Shown: positions 28,845 through 37,736 of the stretch, one piece after another
Numbering within the stretch: the first letter of the stretch is position 1
Layout of the letters: every line of letters starts with the position of its first letter
Origin: DASRYH01 sp035687245
GTDB taxonomy: Bacteria > Actinomycetota > Coriobacteriia > Anaerosomatales > PHET01
Length of the DNA: 64,000 nucleotides
Reading direction: 5' to 3'
Assembly: GCA_035687245.1 (NCBI GenBank)
Contig: DASRYH010000050.1
Span: 47,442 to 111,441, forward strand
Program-made: the position numbers and the translations under genes
Notes under the pieces: generated by a model
What the model saw: only the letters and a program-made list of their open reading frames with translations
Told to the model about the DNA's origin: nothing
Database searches by the model: none

Positions 28845-29525
28845 CTAGTGGTCCTGTACGCCGTCTCCGTTGTGGTCGTGACTCGCGAGGCCGCCCGCGG
28901 ACTTGATGGCTTCGAGCTCCTTGTTGATCGCTGCCACCTTCGCGTCGTCCTTCGCCAGCATGTAGATGCCCCTGAACATCACGAGACCATCGTAGCGGTC
29001 ATCCGCGGTCGACCACGAAACATCGCTTCGCATGCCCTTCCCGGCGAGTTCGATCATCTTCGGCAGGTTGCCCTTGGCATCCTGCATCATCAGCAGCTGA
29101 GCGAGGTTGGCGTACATGAGGCCCGAGGTTGGGTTGCTCTTCAGCCCGTCCTCGGCGATCCCGATTCCCTGCTCCATGTTGCCGCCCTTGGCGACCATGT
29201 AAGAGGCCATGTAGTAGCCCTGCACGAACTGCGGGTCGAGCAGGGTCACCAGCCGAAGGTGCGGGAGCATGTAGGCCTGCTTCTCCAGCGGCACCCCGTC
29301 GTAGTAGGTGTGGAAGATCGGGTCGATGCGGTTCCAGATCACGGCTGCTGCGAACATCCGCAGCCCGCCGAGGAAGGCGAAGCCGCTCTTGCCCAGAACA
29401 CGCCCGGTGCTCGAATGCCCCTCTGCCGGCGCAGAGTACGACGCGAGGGCCGTACCCGCGAAGAGCACGACTACTAGTACCGCGACCAGTACGAGTACGC
29501 GGGTCTTGCCCGTGAATGCGCTCAC
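28845..29525 (-). CDS. Membrane-anchored TPR-like protein of an ABC export module
   Basis: The 226-residue protein has one N-terminal membrane helix (VLVLVAVLVVVLFAGTALASY) and then helical repeats suggestive of TPR (FVQGYYMASYMVAKGG, GLMYANLAQLLMMQDA). Its C-terminus ends in DHNGDGVQDH, which resembles an EF-hand-type calcium loop. I do not recognise a named family. The GTG at 29525 overlaps the permease stop (GTGA), and the ATPase gene is just upstream, so it is probably a partner protein of this transporter. A longer open frame to 30269 overlaps the permease and is not credible. Confidence 0.75.
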   Translation of the reverse strand: MSAFTGKTRVLVLVAVLVVVLFAGTALASYSAPAEGHSSTGRVLGKSGFAFLGGLRMFAAAVIWNRIDPIFHTYYDGVPLEKQAYMLPHLRLVTLLDPQFVQGYYMASYMVAKGGNMEQGIGIAEDGLKSNPTSGLMYANLAQLLMMQDAKGNLPKMIELAGKGMRSDVSWSTADDRYDGLVMFRGIYMLAKDDAKVAAINKELEAIKSAGGLASHDHNGDGVQDH

Positions 29526-30262
29526 AGGTCTCTGCCCGAGAACGCTGCTGAGGCTCCTACCAGCAGAAGACCAGCGAGCGCCACGAAGGTGAGCACCATC
29601 GAGCCGATGTAGACCGGGCTCACACCACCGCCGTGCGCGATCGGGTTGATGACGTTGAAAGCGTCCAGGCTCGGAAGCCACCACGGCGTTGCCGGCTGGC
29701 CCTCTCCACCGAATCCGAGCACGCCGGAGATCGAGTGGCCGATGAAGATGAACGCGAGCGCTGCGATGACCGCGGTCACCGGGTTGAAGCGGCTGGAAGC
29801 GAGCACCGTGAGCGCCATGATGACGCCGGTCTCGAGCCAGATCGCGATCGCACCCTCGATGAGCACGAGCATGGGCTGGTGGTAGACGAGCATGCCGCAG
29901 GCGATCGCGATGACGACGAACGCGGCGATGACGATGCCTGTGACCAGGAACATCCCGAGCCAGCTGCCCACGATGTAGTGCCAACGCCGAACATCGCGCG
30001 CCAGCAGGCTGAACACCGTGCGACGCTCCACTTCGCCAGGAATTCGCGTGGCCGCAAGCGCGAGGCCCACGATGAGAGCTGCGGTGAACATTAGCGCCAA
30101 GGTGATTTCGCGATAGACCGCAGAGACGACTTCGCCGCCGTAGTTCGGAAGCATCGGAATGGCGAACGCAAGCAGTGCTGCGAACACGAGCACTACCCAG
30201 ATGACTTTTCGGCGCACGGCGTCTGCGAGGACGGCGCGGGCGATAGCGAGAGTCTGGTTCAT
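29522..30262 (-). CDS. ABC transporter permease (ABC-2 type)
   Basis: The 246-residue protein has six predicted membrane segments, beginning after a short cytoplasmic MNQTLAIARAVLADAVRRK. This layout is typical of ABC-2 exporter permeases, such as the NatB and CcmB relatives. The ATG at 30262 overlaps the ATPase stop (ATGA) and the 3' end overlaps the TPR-like gene (GTGA). The cargo cannot be told from sequence. A longer frame to 30355 lacks the family features. Confidence 0.87.
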   Translation of the reverse strand: MNQTLAIARAVLADAVRRKVIWVVLVFAALLAFAIPMLPNYGGEVVSAVYREITLALMFTAALIVGLALAATRIPGEVERRTVFSLLARDVRRWHYIVGSWLGMFLVTGIVIAAFVVIAIACGMLVYHQPMLVLIEGAIAIWLETGVIMALTVLASSRFNPVTAVIAALAFIFIGHSISGVLGFGGEGQPATPWWLPSLDAFNVINPIAHGGGVSPVYIGSMVLTFVALAGLLLVGASAAFSGRDL

Positions 30263-31215
30263 CGCGCACCCCCCTCCTCTACCGACTCGCCAAGCATGCG
30301 GGCGAAGTAGTCCTCGAGCGAGTCGCGTTTGGGCGAGACCGCCAGCAGCGTCCAACCGGCGTCGTCGAGTGCATCGACCACGGCACGCACGTCAGACTCG
30401 GCGACGGAAAACGAGACCGTGGCGCCCGAGAACGCGGTGTCGACCACACGACCGGCAACGGCTTCGGGAAGATCGCCATCGCCGCGCGCCGTGATGGCTG
30501 CCTGACCGGCGACAGAAAGCAGGTCGTCGATGTGCCCGCGGGCTGCGACGAGACCGCGATTGAGGATCGTTACCTCATCGCAGACCGTCTCGACCTCGGA
30601 GAGCTGATGTGACGAGAGCAGGATGCTCGTGCCGGCACCGCGCAGCTCCAACATGAGGTTTCGGATGTCGCGCTGGCCGACGGGGTCCAGACCGGAGGCG
30701 GGCTCGTCGAGCACGACCACCTTCGGCGAGCCAAGCATCGCTTGGGCAAGGCCCAGGCGCTGTAGCATGCCGCGGCTGAAGCGCGAAAGGCGTGTCTTGG
30801 CCTGTCCGCCAAGCCCTACACGCTCGAGCAGAGCGGGGGCCTCAGCGGCAACCTGGGTCTTGGTGAGCCCAGCGAGTCGGCCGTAGAGCGTGAGCGCCTC
30901 GATGACAGTGAGCTGTATCGGGAAGTACGGCTGTTCGGGCAGAAAACCCAGCTGGGCACGTGCGCCCGGTTTGTGAGCGTCGACGCCGAGGACCTCAAAG
31001 GTGCCGCCACTTGGCCGCACGAGTCCCAGAAGCATCTTCAGCGTTGTGGTCTTACCCGCGCCGTTCGGACCGAGCAGGCCGTGAATCGCACCCTGGGTAA
31101 CGCATAGGGAGACGTCAGAGACAGCCTCACGGCGCCCGCCCGCTTGGGCACCGTAGTCCTTGCGAGCGCCTTCAATGATGATGGCTGCAGGCGCGCTCGC
31201 CGTGGTTTCGCTCAC
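30259..31215 (-). CDS. ABC transporter ATP-binding protein
   Basis: The 318-residue ATPase has Walker A GPNGAGKTTT near residue 50, a variant signature loop (LSRFSRGMLQRLGLA), Walker B VVVLDEPASGLDP and the H-loop SSHQLSE. It matches DrrA/NatA-type exporters with a C-terminal regulatory domain of about 90 residues. The start is GTG at 31215, overlapping the mltG stop (GTGA). It powers the permease encoded just downstream. Confidence 0.94.
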   Translation of the reverse strand: MSETTASAPAAIIIEGARKDYGAQAGGRREAVSDVSLCVTQGAIHGLLGPNGAGKTTTLKMLLGLVRPSGGTFEVLGVDAHKPGARAQLGFLPEQPYFPIQLTVIEALTLYGRLAGLTKTQVAAEAPALLERVGLGGQAKTRLSRFSRGMLQRLGLAQAMLGSPKVVVLDEPASGLDPVGQRDIRNLMLELRGAGTSILLSSHQLSEVETVCDEVTILNRGLVAARGHIDDLLSVAGQAAITARGDGDLPEAVAGRVVDTAFSGATVSFSVAESDVRAVVDALDDAGWTLLAVSPKRDSLEDYFARMLGESVEEGGAR

Positions 31216-32285
31216 TTGCCAAATACCTCCTTGGACTTGCGTTTGGCCGTCAGGAAGTCAGCGTTGTTCTTCGCAAACGTATGAGAGCCGTTCTTCCCGG
31301 TCAACACGTAATAGATGTACTTCGTGTCGGCAGGATGCGCGGCCGCCTGAAGTGACGAAAGTCCAGGACTGGCGATTGGTCCGGGCGGAAGTCCCGCGTT
31401 GATGTAGGTGTTGTACGGGCTGTCGACGCGCGTCTCGGCAATCGTGAGCCGCATCTCCTTCTTGTTCAGCACGTACACAACCGTTGAGCACATCTGCAGC
31501 CGCATCTTGAGATGGAGGCGGTTGTAGATGACAGACGCGACCTTGGGCCGCTCTTCGGCAAGCTTCGTCTCGCGCTCGACGATCGCCGCGATGTTGACGA
31601 CGTCGCTGAGGGTCAGATTCTTCTTGGCCGCCGCTGCCAGATCAACAGAAGCGATCTCCTTGTCGAACTGGTCGAGCATCATCTCGATCACGTCGCGGGC
31701 GGATGAACCGTCGCGAATCGTGTAGGTTTTTGGGAAGAGGAAGCCCTCGAGCGAGCCGTTGTAGGCGTCAGCCAGGTACGGGTGGTTCCCGGCAAACTCC
31801 TTGGCCCCCGTCTTCGCGAGCGTCAGGAACTCATCTTCAGGAATCTGCGCCTCGGCTGCGTAGCGCGCTGCCATCTGCTCGATACGCCAGCCCTCGGGGA
31901 TCGTGACGGTATAGGTCTTGACCGCCGGCCCCTCCACGAGAACGTCGATGATCTTGTCGTGCGGCATCCCCGCAGCGAGCTTGTAGGCGCCGGGCTTGAG
32001 CTTCGAGCCCTTGCCGCTCTCCTTCACCGAAAGCAGGAAGAGGTTCGCGTTGGAGACTACACCAGCGTCGGCCAGCTGGTTCGCGATCGCTTCGCTACCT
32101 GCGCCCTTTGAGACAGTGACGTTGACCGGCGTGCCATTGGCAACCTTGGCCTCAGGCTTGAAGAAGTAGCTGTAGACGCCGACGCCTGCAACTGCCAAGA
32201 CGACGACCAGCAGGCCGATAACACCGAGAACGACACCCTTGACCGCGCCGCTGTCGCGGCGTCCACTACGACGAGCCAAGCTCAT
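31212..32285 (-). CDS. mltG: Endolytic murein transglycosylase MltG
   Basis: MltG cleaves nascent glycan strands at the membrane and limits their length. The 357-residue protein has a short basic start, one membrane helix at about 17-40, a LysM-like region, and the YceG domain with the catalytic glutamate in IAAIVERETKLAEERPKVASV. NTYINAGLPPGPIASPG is another family hallmark. The usual LQSDPTV motif is replaced by LQMCSTVV, a modest variation. It overlaps ruvX (ATGA), matching the ruvX-mltG order of Bacillus. Confidence 0.94.
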   Translation of the reverse strand: MSLARRSGRRDSGAVKGVVLGVIGLLVVVLAVAGVGVYSYFFKPEAKVANGTPVNVTVSKGAGSEAIANQLADAGVVSNANLFLLSVKESGKGSKLKPGAYKLAAGMPHDKIIDVLVEGPAVKTYTVTIPEGWRIEQMAARYAAEAQIPEDEFLTLAKTGAKEFAGNHPYLADAYNGSLEGFLFPKTYTIRDGSSARDVIEMMLDQFDKEIASVDLAAAAKKNLTLSDVVNIAAIVERETKLAEERPKVASVIYNRLHLKMRLQMCSTVVYVLNKKEMRLTIAETRVDSPYNTYINAGLPPGPIASPGLSSLQAAAHPADTKYIYYVLTGKNGSHTFAKNNADFLTAKRKSKEVFGK

Positions 32286-32704
32286 CGATCACTCCACTTC
32301 TCATCCAAGTACGCCTGCAGCATGAGCGCAGCAGCTACCATGTCGACGCTTCCGCGGCGTGCGCGTGAATCCGCGCCGGCCTCGGCCATTCGGCGCGAGG
32401 CCTCCACAGAAGAAAGCCGCTCATCACAGTAAGCGAGGGGCAGGCCAGTCAGCTCGCCGATTCGCACCGCGACCTCACGGACCCGAGCGGCCTGCGGCCC
32501 TTCGGTCCCGTCAAGTGAGCGTGGCAGACCCACGAGCAGCAGTTCTATATCGTCATAGTCCTGTTGCAGGCGTTCGAAGTCGCGCTTGGACGCCAGTGCC
32601 TGCGGGGCGTCGAGCACACACACGGGGCTGGCGACGCGCTGGGTCGGGTCCGATACCGCGACCCCGATCCGCTTCTCGCCAATATCGAGCGCAAGTATGC
32701 GCAT
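32282..32704 (-). CDS. ruvX: RuvX/YqgF family Holliday junction resolvase-like nuclease
   Basis: The 140-residue protein has the RNase H-like fold with LALDIGEKRIGVAVSDP at the start, LLVGLPRSLDGTEG, YCDERLSSVEA and a final SVDMVAAALMLQAYL. These carry the conserved acidic residues. YqgF proteins are implicated in 16S rRNA processing and Holliday junction processing. The gene lies 11 bp downstream of alaS and overlaps mltG, the usual Gram-positive arrangement. Confidence 0.94.
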   Translation of the reverse strand: MRILALDIGEKRIGVAVSDPTQRVASPVCVLDAPQALASKRDFERLQQDYDDIELLLVGLPRSLDGTEGPQAARVREVAVRIGELTGLPLAYCDERLSSVEASRRMAEAGADSRARRGSVDMVAAALMLQAYLDEKWSDR

Positions 32705-32715
32705 GCCCCCGGGCT

Positions 32716-35337
32716 CTACCCGGCTCCGAGCAGTTCGCGAGCCTTGGCGAGCGCCGCGTCGAGCGCCGAAGCATCCTCGCCGCCGCCTTGGGCCATGGCA
32801 GGCTTGCCGCCGCCGCGACCCCCAACGACCGCAGCTAGCTCGCGGATGATAGTGCCCGCATTGAAGCCCGCCGCCACGGCTTTGTCGCTGCCTGCGGCGA
32901 GCAGAACGGCCTTGCCGGAGTCCGGATCGGTCGTGGCGATTACGAGTGCTTCAGCACCACGTGAGTGCAAGATGTCCCAGGTGGAGCGCAGTGCCGCCGG
33001 GCGGGCCGTCTCGAGCTTGGTGACCACGAGCTTGTAGCCCACGTCCACCGCCGTGCTGAGGGCAGCCGTGATGGCGTCGTCGGAGACGAGGTCGACAAGG
33101 CGCTGGGCGCCGGACTCGAGCTCCTTGAGCTTCTTTGTGAGCGCGGCGGCCTTCTCGGCGACATCGCGCGCCGGAACCTTGAGCACTGCAGCCGCCTCGA
33201 ACAGCTCGGTCTCCTCGGTGCGAATGAGCTCGTAGGCGTCAAAGCTCGTGACAGCCTCGATTCGGCGAAGGTTCGCCCCAACGCTGCTCTCGGAGACGAT
33301 CTTGATGAAGCCGATCTCGGAGGTGCGGGAGACGTGGGTGCCGCCGCACAGCTCCTTGCTGATCGTGCCGACTTCCAGCACGCGCACGAACTCGCCGTAC
33401 TTCTCGCCGAAGAGCGCGGTCACGCCAGATTCGCGCGCCGAAGACAGCGACGTCTCGTAGGCACGAACGGGGATGCTCTCGAAGACCTTCGCGTTGACGA
33501 GCCGCTCGATCTGGTCGAGCTGATCGGCTGTCAGGCCTTCAAAGTGAGTGAAGTCGAAGCGCAGCCGCTCGGGAGCGACGGCGGAACCCGCCTGGGTCGC
33601 ATGCTCGCCCAGCACGAGGCGCAGCGCCCAGTGCAGCAGGTGAGTGGCGGTGTGGTTGCGGCGGATGCGCTCGCGGCGCAGCACGTCGATGGCGGCGTGG
33701 ACCTTGTCGCCCACGGCGATCGTCCCGCTCTCCACCGTGCTCACGTGCCCGTAGACGCGACCATCACGGATCTTGGTGTCGCCGACAGCGACTTGGGCGT
33801 TCGGCGCGCTGATCGTGCCGGTGTCGCCTACCTGGCCACCCTGCTCGCCGTAGAACGGCGTCTTGTTGAGCACGATCTCACAGGCCGAACCCGCTTCGGC
33901 GCTCTGTACGAGCTCTCCGTCGCACACGATGCCCACGACCGTCGCCTCCGTCTCGTCGGCTTCGTAGCCGACGAACTCGGTGGCGCCACCCGCGGTCGCC
34001 AACTCCGAGAAGGCGCCGCCGTAGGTGTTCCAGGAGTCGTCCTTGACGTGCGCCCGAGCCCGCTCGCGCTGCGCGTCCATCTCAGATGCGAAAGCCACTT
34101 CGTCGACTGACACACCCTTCTCGGCCGCAATCTCAGCGGTGAGCTCGAGCGGGAAGCCGTAGGTGTCGTGCAGCGTGAAGGCGATGCGGCCGTCGAGCGT
34201 CGAGGCGCCTTCGGCAAGAGCTGCAAGCTCGGCCTCGAGGAAGGACATGCCGGTGCGAAGGGTCGCGCCGAAGCGCTCTTCCTCACTTGCGACGATGCGT
34301 TCGATGAGCTCGCGGTGCTGCTCTAGTTCGGGATAGACCTCGTGCATCTGATCGATGACGAAGCTGATAATGCCGTGCATGAACACGTCTTCGACGCCCA
34401 GCAGGCGGCCGTGGCGGATCGCGCGGCGCAACAGGCGGCGCAGGACGTAGCCGCGGCCTTCGTTAGAGGGCAGCACGCCGTCGGCGATCAGGAACGTCAC
34501 CGCGCGCGCGTGGTCGGCCAGAATGCGTAGTGAGGTATCGGTACGCCCGCCCCCGCCGAACGCCGCGCCCGTGATCTCTTCGGCAACGGCGATAATCGAG
34601 CGGATGCCGTCGGTGTCGAAGTTAGAGTGAACACCCTGAAGGATGGCGGCGATGCGTTCCAGGCCCATGCCGGTATCGATGTTCTGCTTGGGCAGCGGCA
34701 GCAGCGTGCCGTCGTCCTGACGGTCGTACTGCATGAACACGAGGTTCCAGTACTCGAGGTAGCGGTCGCAGTCACAGCCCGGCGCGCAGTCGGGCGAGCC
34801 GCAACCGACTTCGGCACCCTGGTCGTAGTAGAGCTCGGAGCAGGGACCGCACGGACCCGTAGGGCCCGCGCTCCAGAAGTTGTCCTTGGCACCCATGCGC
34901 ACGATGCGCTCGAGCGGCACGCCGACCTCGTTCGCCCAGATCGCTTCGGCCTCGTCGTCGTCCTCGTAGATCGAGATCCAGACGCGCTCCGGGTCCAGGC
35001 CGAGCACGTCGACTGAGTACTCCCAGGCCCACGCCGCAGCCTCTGACTTGAAGTAGTCGCCGAAGCTGAAGTTGCCCAGCATCTCGAAGAAGCTGTGGTG
35101 GCGGCCCGTAGTGCCGATGATGTCGATGTCAGTGGTGCGCACGCACTTCTGAACCGTGGTGGCGCGCGTGAAGCCGAGGCTCTTGACGCCGAGGAAGACC
35201 GGCTTGAACTGCACCATGCCTGCGGTCGTGAGCAGCAGCGAGGGGTCGTCAGGAATCAGCGATGAGCTCGGCTGCCGCTTGCAGCCCTTGCTCTCGAAGA
35301 AGGACAGGAACGATTCGCGGATATCGGCGGTCTTCAC
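32716..35337 (-). CDS. alaS: Alanyl-tRNA synthetase
   Basis: This class II synthetase charges tRNA-Ala and edits mischarged serine. The 873-residue protein has the class II core (SSSLIPDDPSLLLTTAGMVQ, GRHHSFFEMLGNFSFGDY), the editing domain with zinc ligands HTATHLLH and CGGTH, and a DHHA1 C-Ala domain ending in GGRGGGKPAMAQGGG. The length is normal. The start is GTG at 35337. A cysteine-rich insertion around 163-185 (CGPCSELYYD, CGSPDCAPGCDCDR) matches the known bacterial arrangement. Confidence 0.97.
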   Translation of the reverse strand: MKTADIRESFLSFFESKGCKRQPSSSLIPDDPSLLLTTAGMVQFKPVFLGVKSLGFTRATTVQKCVRTTDIDIIGTTGRHHSFFEMLGNFSFGDYFKSEAAAWAWEYSVDVLGLDPERVWISIYEDDDEAEAIWANEVGVPLERIVRMGAKDNFWSAGPTGPCGPCSELYYDQGAEVGCGSPDCAPGCDCDRYLEYWNLVFMQYDRQDDGTLLPLPKQNIDTGMGLERIAAILQGVHSNFDTDGIRSIIAVAEEITGAAFGGGGRTDTSLRILADHARAVTFLIADGVLPSNEGRGYVLRRLLRRAIRHGRLLGVEDVFMHGIISFVIDQMHEVYPELEQHRELIERIVASEEERFGATLRTGMSFLEAELAALAEGASTLDGRIAFTLHDTYGFPLELTAEIAAEKGVSVDEVAFASEMDAQRERARAHVKDDSWNTYGGAFSELATAGGATEFVGYEADETEATVVGIVCDGELVQSAEAGSACEIVLNKTPFYGEQGGQVGDTGTISAPNAQVAVGDTKIRDGRVYGHVSTVESGTIAVGDKVHAAIDVLRRERIRRNHTATHLLHWALRLVLGEHATQAGSAVAPERLRFDFTHFEGLTADQLDQIERLVNAKVFESIPVRAYETSLSSARESGVTALFGEKYGEFVRVLEVGTISKELCGGTHVSRTSEIGFIKIVSESSVGANLRRIEAVTSFDAYELIRTEETELFEAAAVLKVPARDVAEKAAALTKKLKELESGAQRLVDLVSDDAITAALSTAVDVGYKLVVTKLETARPAALRSTWDILHSRGAEALVIATTDPDSGKAVLLAAGSDKAVAAGFNAGTIIRELAAVVGGRGGGKPAMAQGGGEDASALDAALAKARELLGAG

Positions 35338-35386
35338 CGGACACGCGCCTTTCTCGTTGCCGAATCACCCCAGAGTTGAGGCGATG

Positions 35387-36553
35387 CTACTCAACCGGTT
35401 CGCCGGGCTCTTCGCACGGCTCGTCGTCATCCTCGCAGGTCGGCGTCCGGAACAGCGCACCGTCTTCAGTCGCGAGCGTGCGGCTCGTGCGCCGCTCCCA
35501 GTAGTAGACGAAAAGCGCCTTGGCGACCGCCGCCACAGGGATGGCGAAGATCATGCCCCAGAAGCCCAGAAGTGAGCCTCCGACGAGCAGCGAGAATATC
35601 ACGAGCGTCGGATGCAGGTCGACCTGCTCAGACATGACACGGGGGGTCACGAGCGTGTCCGTCAGGTTCTGCCCGACAACGACCACAGCGACCGCGCCAA
35701 GGCCCACAAGCGGTGCCTGGAACAGCCCGAGCGCACCAGCGATGACGCCGGTGATGAACGGGCCCACGTAAGGCACGTAGTTGAGCACGAACGCGAGGAT
35801 GCCCACGACCAGCGCGTAGGGCACCCCCAGAATCGCAAGGCCGACGCCGGTGATCGTACCGGTGACCAGACACGCGATGGTCTGTCCCTTGATGTAGCCG
35901 CCAACCATTTTGCCCAAGGTCGAGATCAGATTCTCGAGGTCTCCCTCGTACTTCTCCCCCGCCAGAACACGCAGCTCGTGGCGGATCTTCGGCAGGTCCT
36001 TGAGTGTCCAAAAGGCGATCACGACGCCTAGGAAGAGGTCGAAGAGCACCGTTGCGATACCGCTGCCGGCCCCGACGATGCCCTTGGCAATCGAGTTGCC
36101 GATGGTGACGAATATCGAGCTCAGCGAGTCGACGATCGAGGTTGTGGCGCTTGTAAGCCACGAGGGCACCACGATGTCGTTAAGCTGCTGTCGGGCAGAC
36201 TCGACCCACATCTCGCCGCTCGCCAGCAGGCCGGGCACGGCGTTGGCAAAGGCAACGAGCTGCTTGCCGACGGGTGGCACGATGAAGACGATCGCCATCG
36301 AGATCGCCACGAATCCGATGGCGAAGCAGATCAGTACCGACCACGAACGGGCAACGCCCCGGCGCTCGAGAGCAGCCACCGGCGACTGCAGGGCGAAGAC
36401 GAAGAGAAAGGCGACGACGAACGGGGCGAGAGCGCCTGCCACGCTACGCATCGCGTAGCCGGCCACGCCTGTGAGAATCAGGATGCCGATGAGTGACCAC
36501 GCCACGTTAGCTGTGGTCTGCCACCGCATCAGCCTGCGTTCGGGTGTGGTCAC
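35387..36553 (-). CDS. AI-2E family transporter (YrrI-like)
   Basis: The 388-residue membrane protein has about eight hydrophobic helices. Family motifs include FVFALQSPVAALERRGV, FNYVP-like LNYVPYVGPFITGV and LVTPRVMSEQVDLHPTLVIFSLLVGG. Members are variously reported as autoinducer-2 exporters, sodium/proton antiporters or tRNA-locus-linked YrrI proteins. It is next to alaS as in Bacillus. The C-terminus is acidic with three cysteines (TPTCEDDDEPCEEP). The start is GTG at 36553; an internal ATG eight codons on is also possible. Confidence 0.88.
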   Translation of the reverse strand: MTTPERRLMRWQTTANVAWSLIGILILTGVAGYAMRSVAGALAPFVVAFLFVFALQSPVAALERRGVARSWSVLICFAIGFVAISMAIVFIVPPVGKQLVAFANAVPGLLASGEMWVESARQQLNDIVVPSWLTSATTSIVDSLSSIFVTIGNSIAKGIVGAGSGIATVLFDLFLGVVIAFWTLKDLPKIRHELRVLAGEKYEGDLENLISTLGKMVGGYIKGQTIACLVTGTITGVGLAILGVPYALVVGILAFVLNYVPYVGPFITGVIAGALGLFQAPLVGLGAVAVVVVGQNLTDTLVTPRVMSEQVDLHPTLVIFSLLVGGSLLGFWGMIFAIPVAAVAKALFVYYWERRTSRTLATEDGALFRTPTCEDDDEPCEEPGEPVE

Positions 36554-36562
36554 GGTTGTGAA

Positions 36563-37348
36563 CTAGTCTCTGACGATGTTGTCTCGAAGTACCTTCAGTG
36601 TACGCCTGAGCAGGCGCGACACCTGCATCTGCGAGATGTCCAGCTGCCGCGCGATCTCGGTCTGCGTGAGCCCCTCAAAGAAGCGCAGGTACAGGACCTT
36701 CTGCTCCAGCGGAGTCAGCTCCTTGAAGGCAACCTGCAGTGTGGTGCGGTCGTCCACCGCGGCCATCAGCAAATCGTCTTTGCCGATGTACTCGAGAATC
36801 GAGAATGAGTCACTTCCCTCGCCCCCGCGGTCGCTCTCCAGCGAGACGAAGTTATAGGCCTCGCTCGTCTCCATGGCCTCGAGCACTTCCTCAGGCGTCA
36901 CCTCGAGGTACTCGGCGATCTCGCGGATCGAAGGGGAGCGCTGCAGCTTCTGGGTCAGCGCATCGACCGCCTGATTCACCTTGAAAGAGAGCTCCTGCAG
37001 ACGGCGCGGAACCTTGATCGCCCAGCCCTTGTCGCGGAAGTAGCGCTTGAGCTCGCCGACGATGGTCGGCGTCGCGTAGGTAGTGAACTCGACCTGGCGC
37101 TCGATGTCGAAGCGGTCGATCGCCTTGATAAGCCCGATCGTGCCGACCTGCACGAGGTCGTCGACGGGCTCGCCACGATTGCGGAAGCGGCTGGCGAGGT
37201 ACTTCACGAGGTTGAGGTACATCGTGATGAGCTCGTCGCGCGCGTCCTCGTCACCGTTGAGGCGATAGCGCCGGAAGAGAACTCGCGTGTACTGCTTGTC
37301 CCAGGAGAGCTTCCGCGACTGCTTCTCCGGACGCCTGCTAGACGGCAT
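36563..37348 (-). CDS. SigB/SigF-type RNA polymerase sigma factor
   Basis: The 261-residue sigma factor has region 2 (LVKYLASRFRNRGEPVDDLV, VGTIGLIKAIDRFD), region 3 and a region 4 helix-turn-helix (TQTEIARQLDISQMQVSRLL). This is the stress/sporulation SigB-SigF group of group 3 sigma factors. It overlaps by 11 bp an upstream gene for an RsbW-like protein, the typical anti-sigma partner order (rsbW-sigB). No RsbV-like anti-anti-sigma gene is adjacent. Confidence 0.92.
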   Translation of the reverse strand: MPSSRRPEKQSRKLSWDKQYTRVLFRRYRLNGDEDARDELITMYLNLVKYLASRFRNRGEPVDDLVQVGTIGLIKAIDRFDIERQVEFTTYATPTIVGELKRYFRDKGWAIKVPRRLQELSFKVNQAVDALTQKLQRSPSIREIAEYLEVTPEEVLEAMETSEAYNFVSLESDRGGEGSDSFSILEYIGKDDLLMAAVDDRTTLQVAFKELTPLEQKVLYLRFFEGLTQTEIARQLDISQMQVSRLLRRTLKVLRDNIVRD

Positions 37349-37736
37349 CTACTCCCCCTGCCGTCTTGTGAAGGCGCATGCACTTCGTGCCGGACTCGTC
37401 GGTAAGGAGCTCGTAGCCGTCCACGACCGACTCGAGGATGAAGGTCGCGTACGAGGTGCGGCGCTCGACCTCGTCGTCAGAGACGTCGGCCTCGCCACCC
37501 AAGACGACCAAGATCTCGAGAGCCTCATCGGCCAGCTCGAAGGTGAATCGCACCTCGGCGTCTTCGGCAAGCGTGTCGACGGCGTAGATGAATGCCTCTT
37601 CGGCAGCCATCTTGACGTCGTCGACCTCGTCATAGGTCATGCCCATTCGGCTGACGAGTGCGGCGGCGGTCATACGCACCGTCTTCGCGTACTCGGCCTT
37701 GGCGGGGACCGTCAGGTAGATGCAATCGTTCGTCAT
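37338..37736 (-). CDS. RsbW-like anti-sigma factor with degenerate ATP-binding motifs
   Basis: The 132-residue protein is similar to RsbW/SpoIIAB in length, position and fold pattern (VRMTAAALVSRMGMTYDEVDD, MAAEEAFIYAVDTLA, LEILVVLGG). These GHKL kinases bind and inhibit SigB-type factors. The N-box, normally E-A-x-T-N-A-V-x-H, here reads EEAFIYAVDT, lacking the Mg-coordinating asparagine, and no DxGxG box is visible. It may therefore bind the sigma factor without kinase activity. It overlaps the sigma gene by 11 bp and the DUF948-like gene by ATGA. Confidence 0.78.
   Translation of the reverse strand: MTNDCIYLTVPAKAEYAKTVRMTAAALVSRMGMTYDEVDDVKMAAEEAFIYAVDTLAEDAEVRFTFELADEALEILVVLGGEADVSDDEVERRTSYATFILESVVDGYELLTDESGTKCMRLHKTAGGVDAV

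Noticed and set aside
29526..30269. N-terminal extension of the TPR-like protein to 30269
   Set aside because: It is Arg/His/Cys-rich antiframe sequence of the permease gene; the GTG at 29525 fits the operon overlap pattern.
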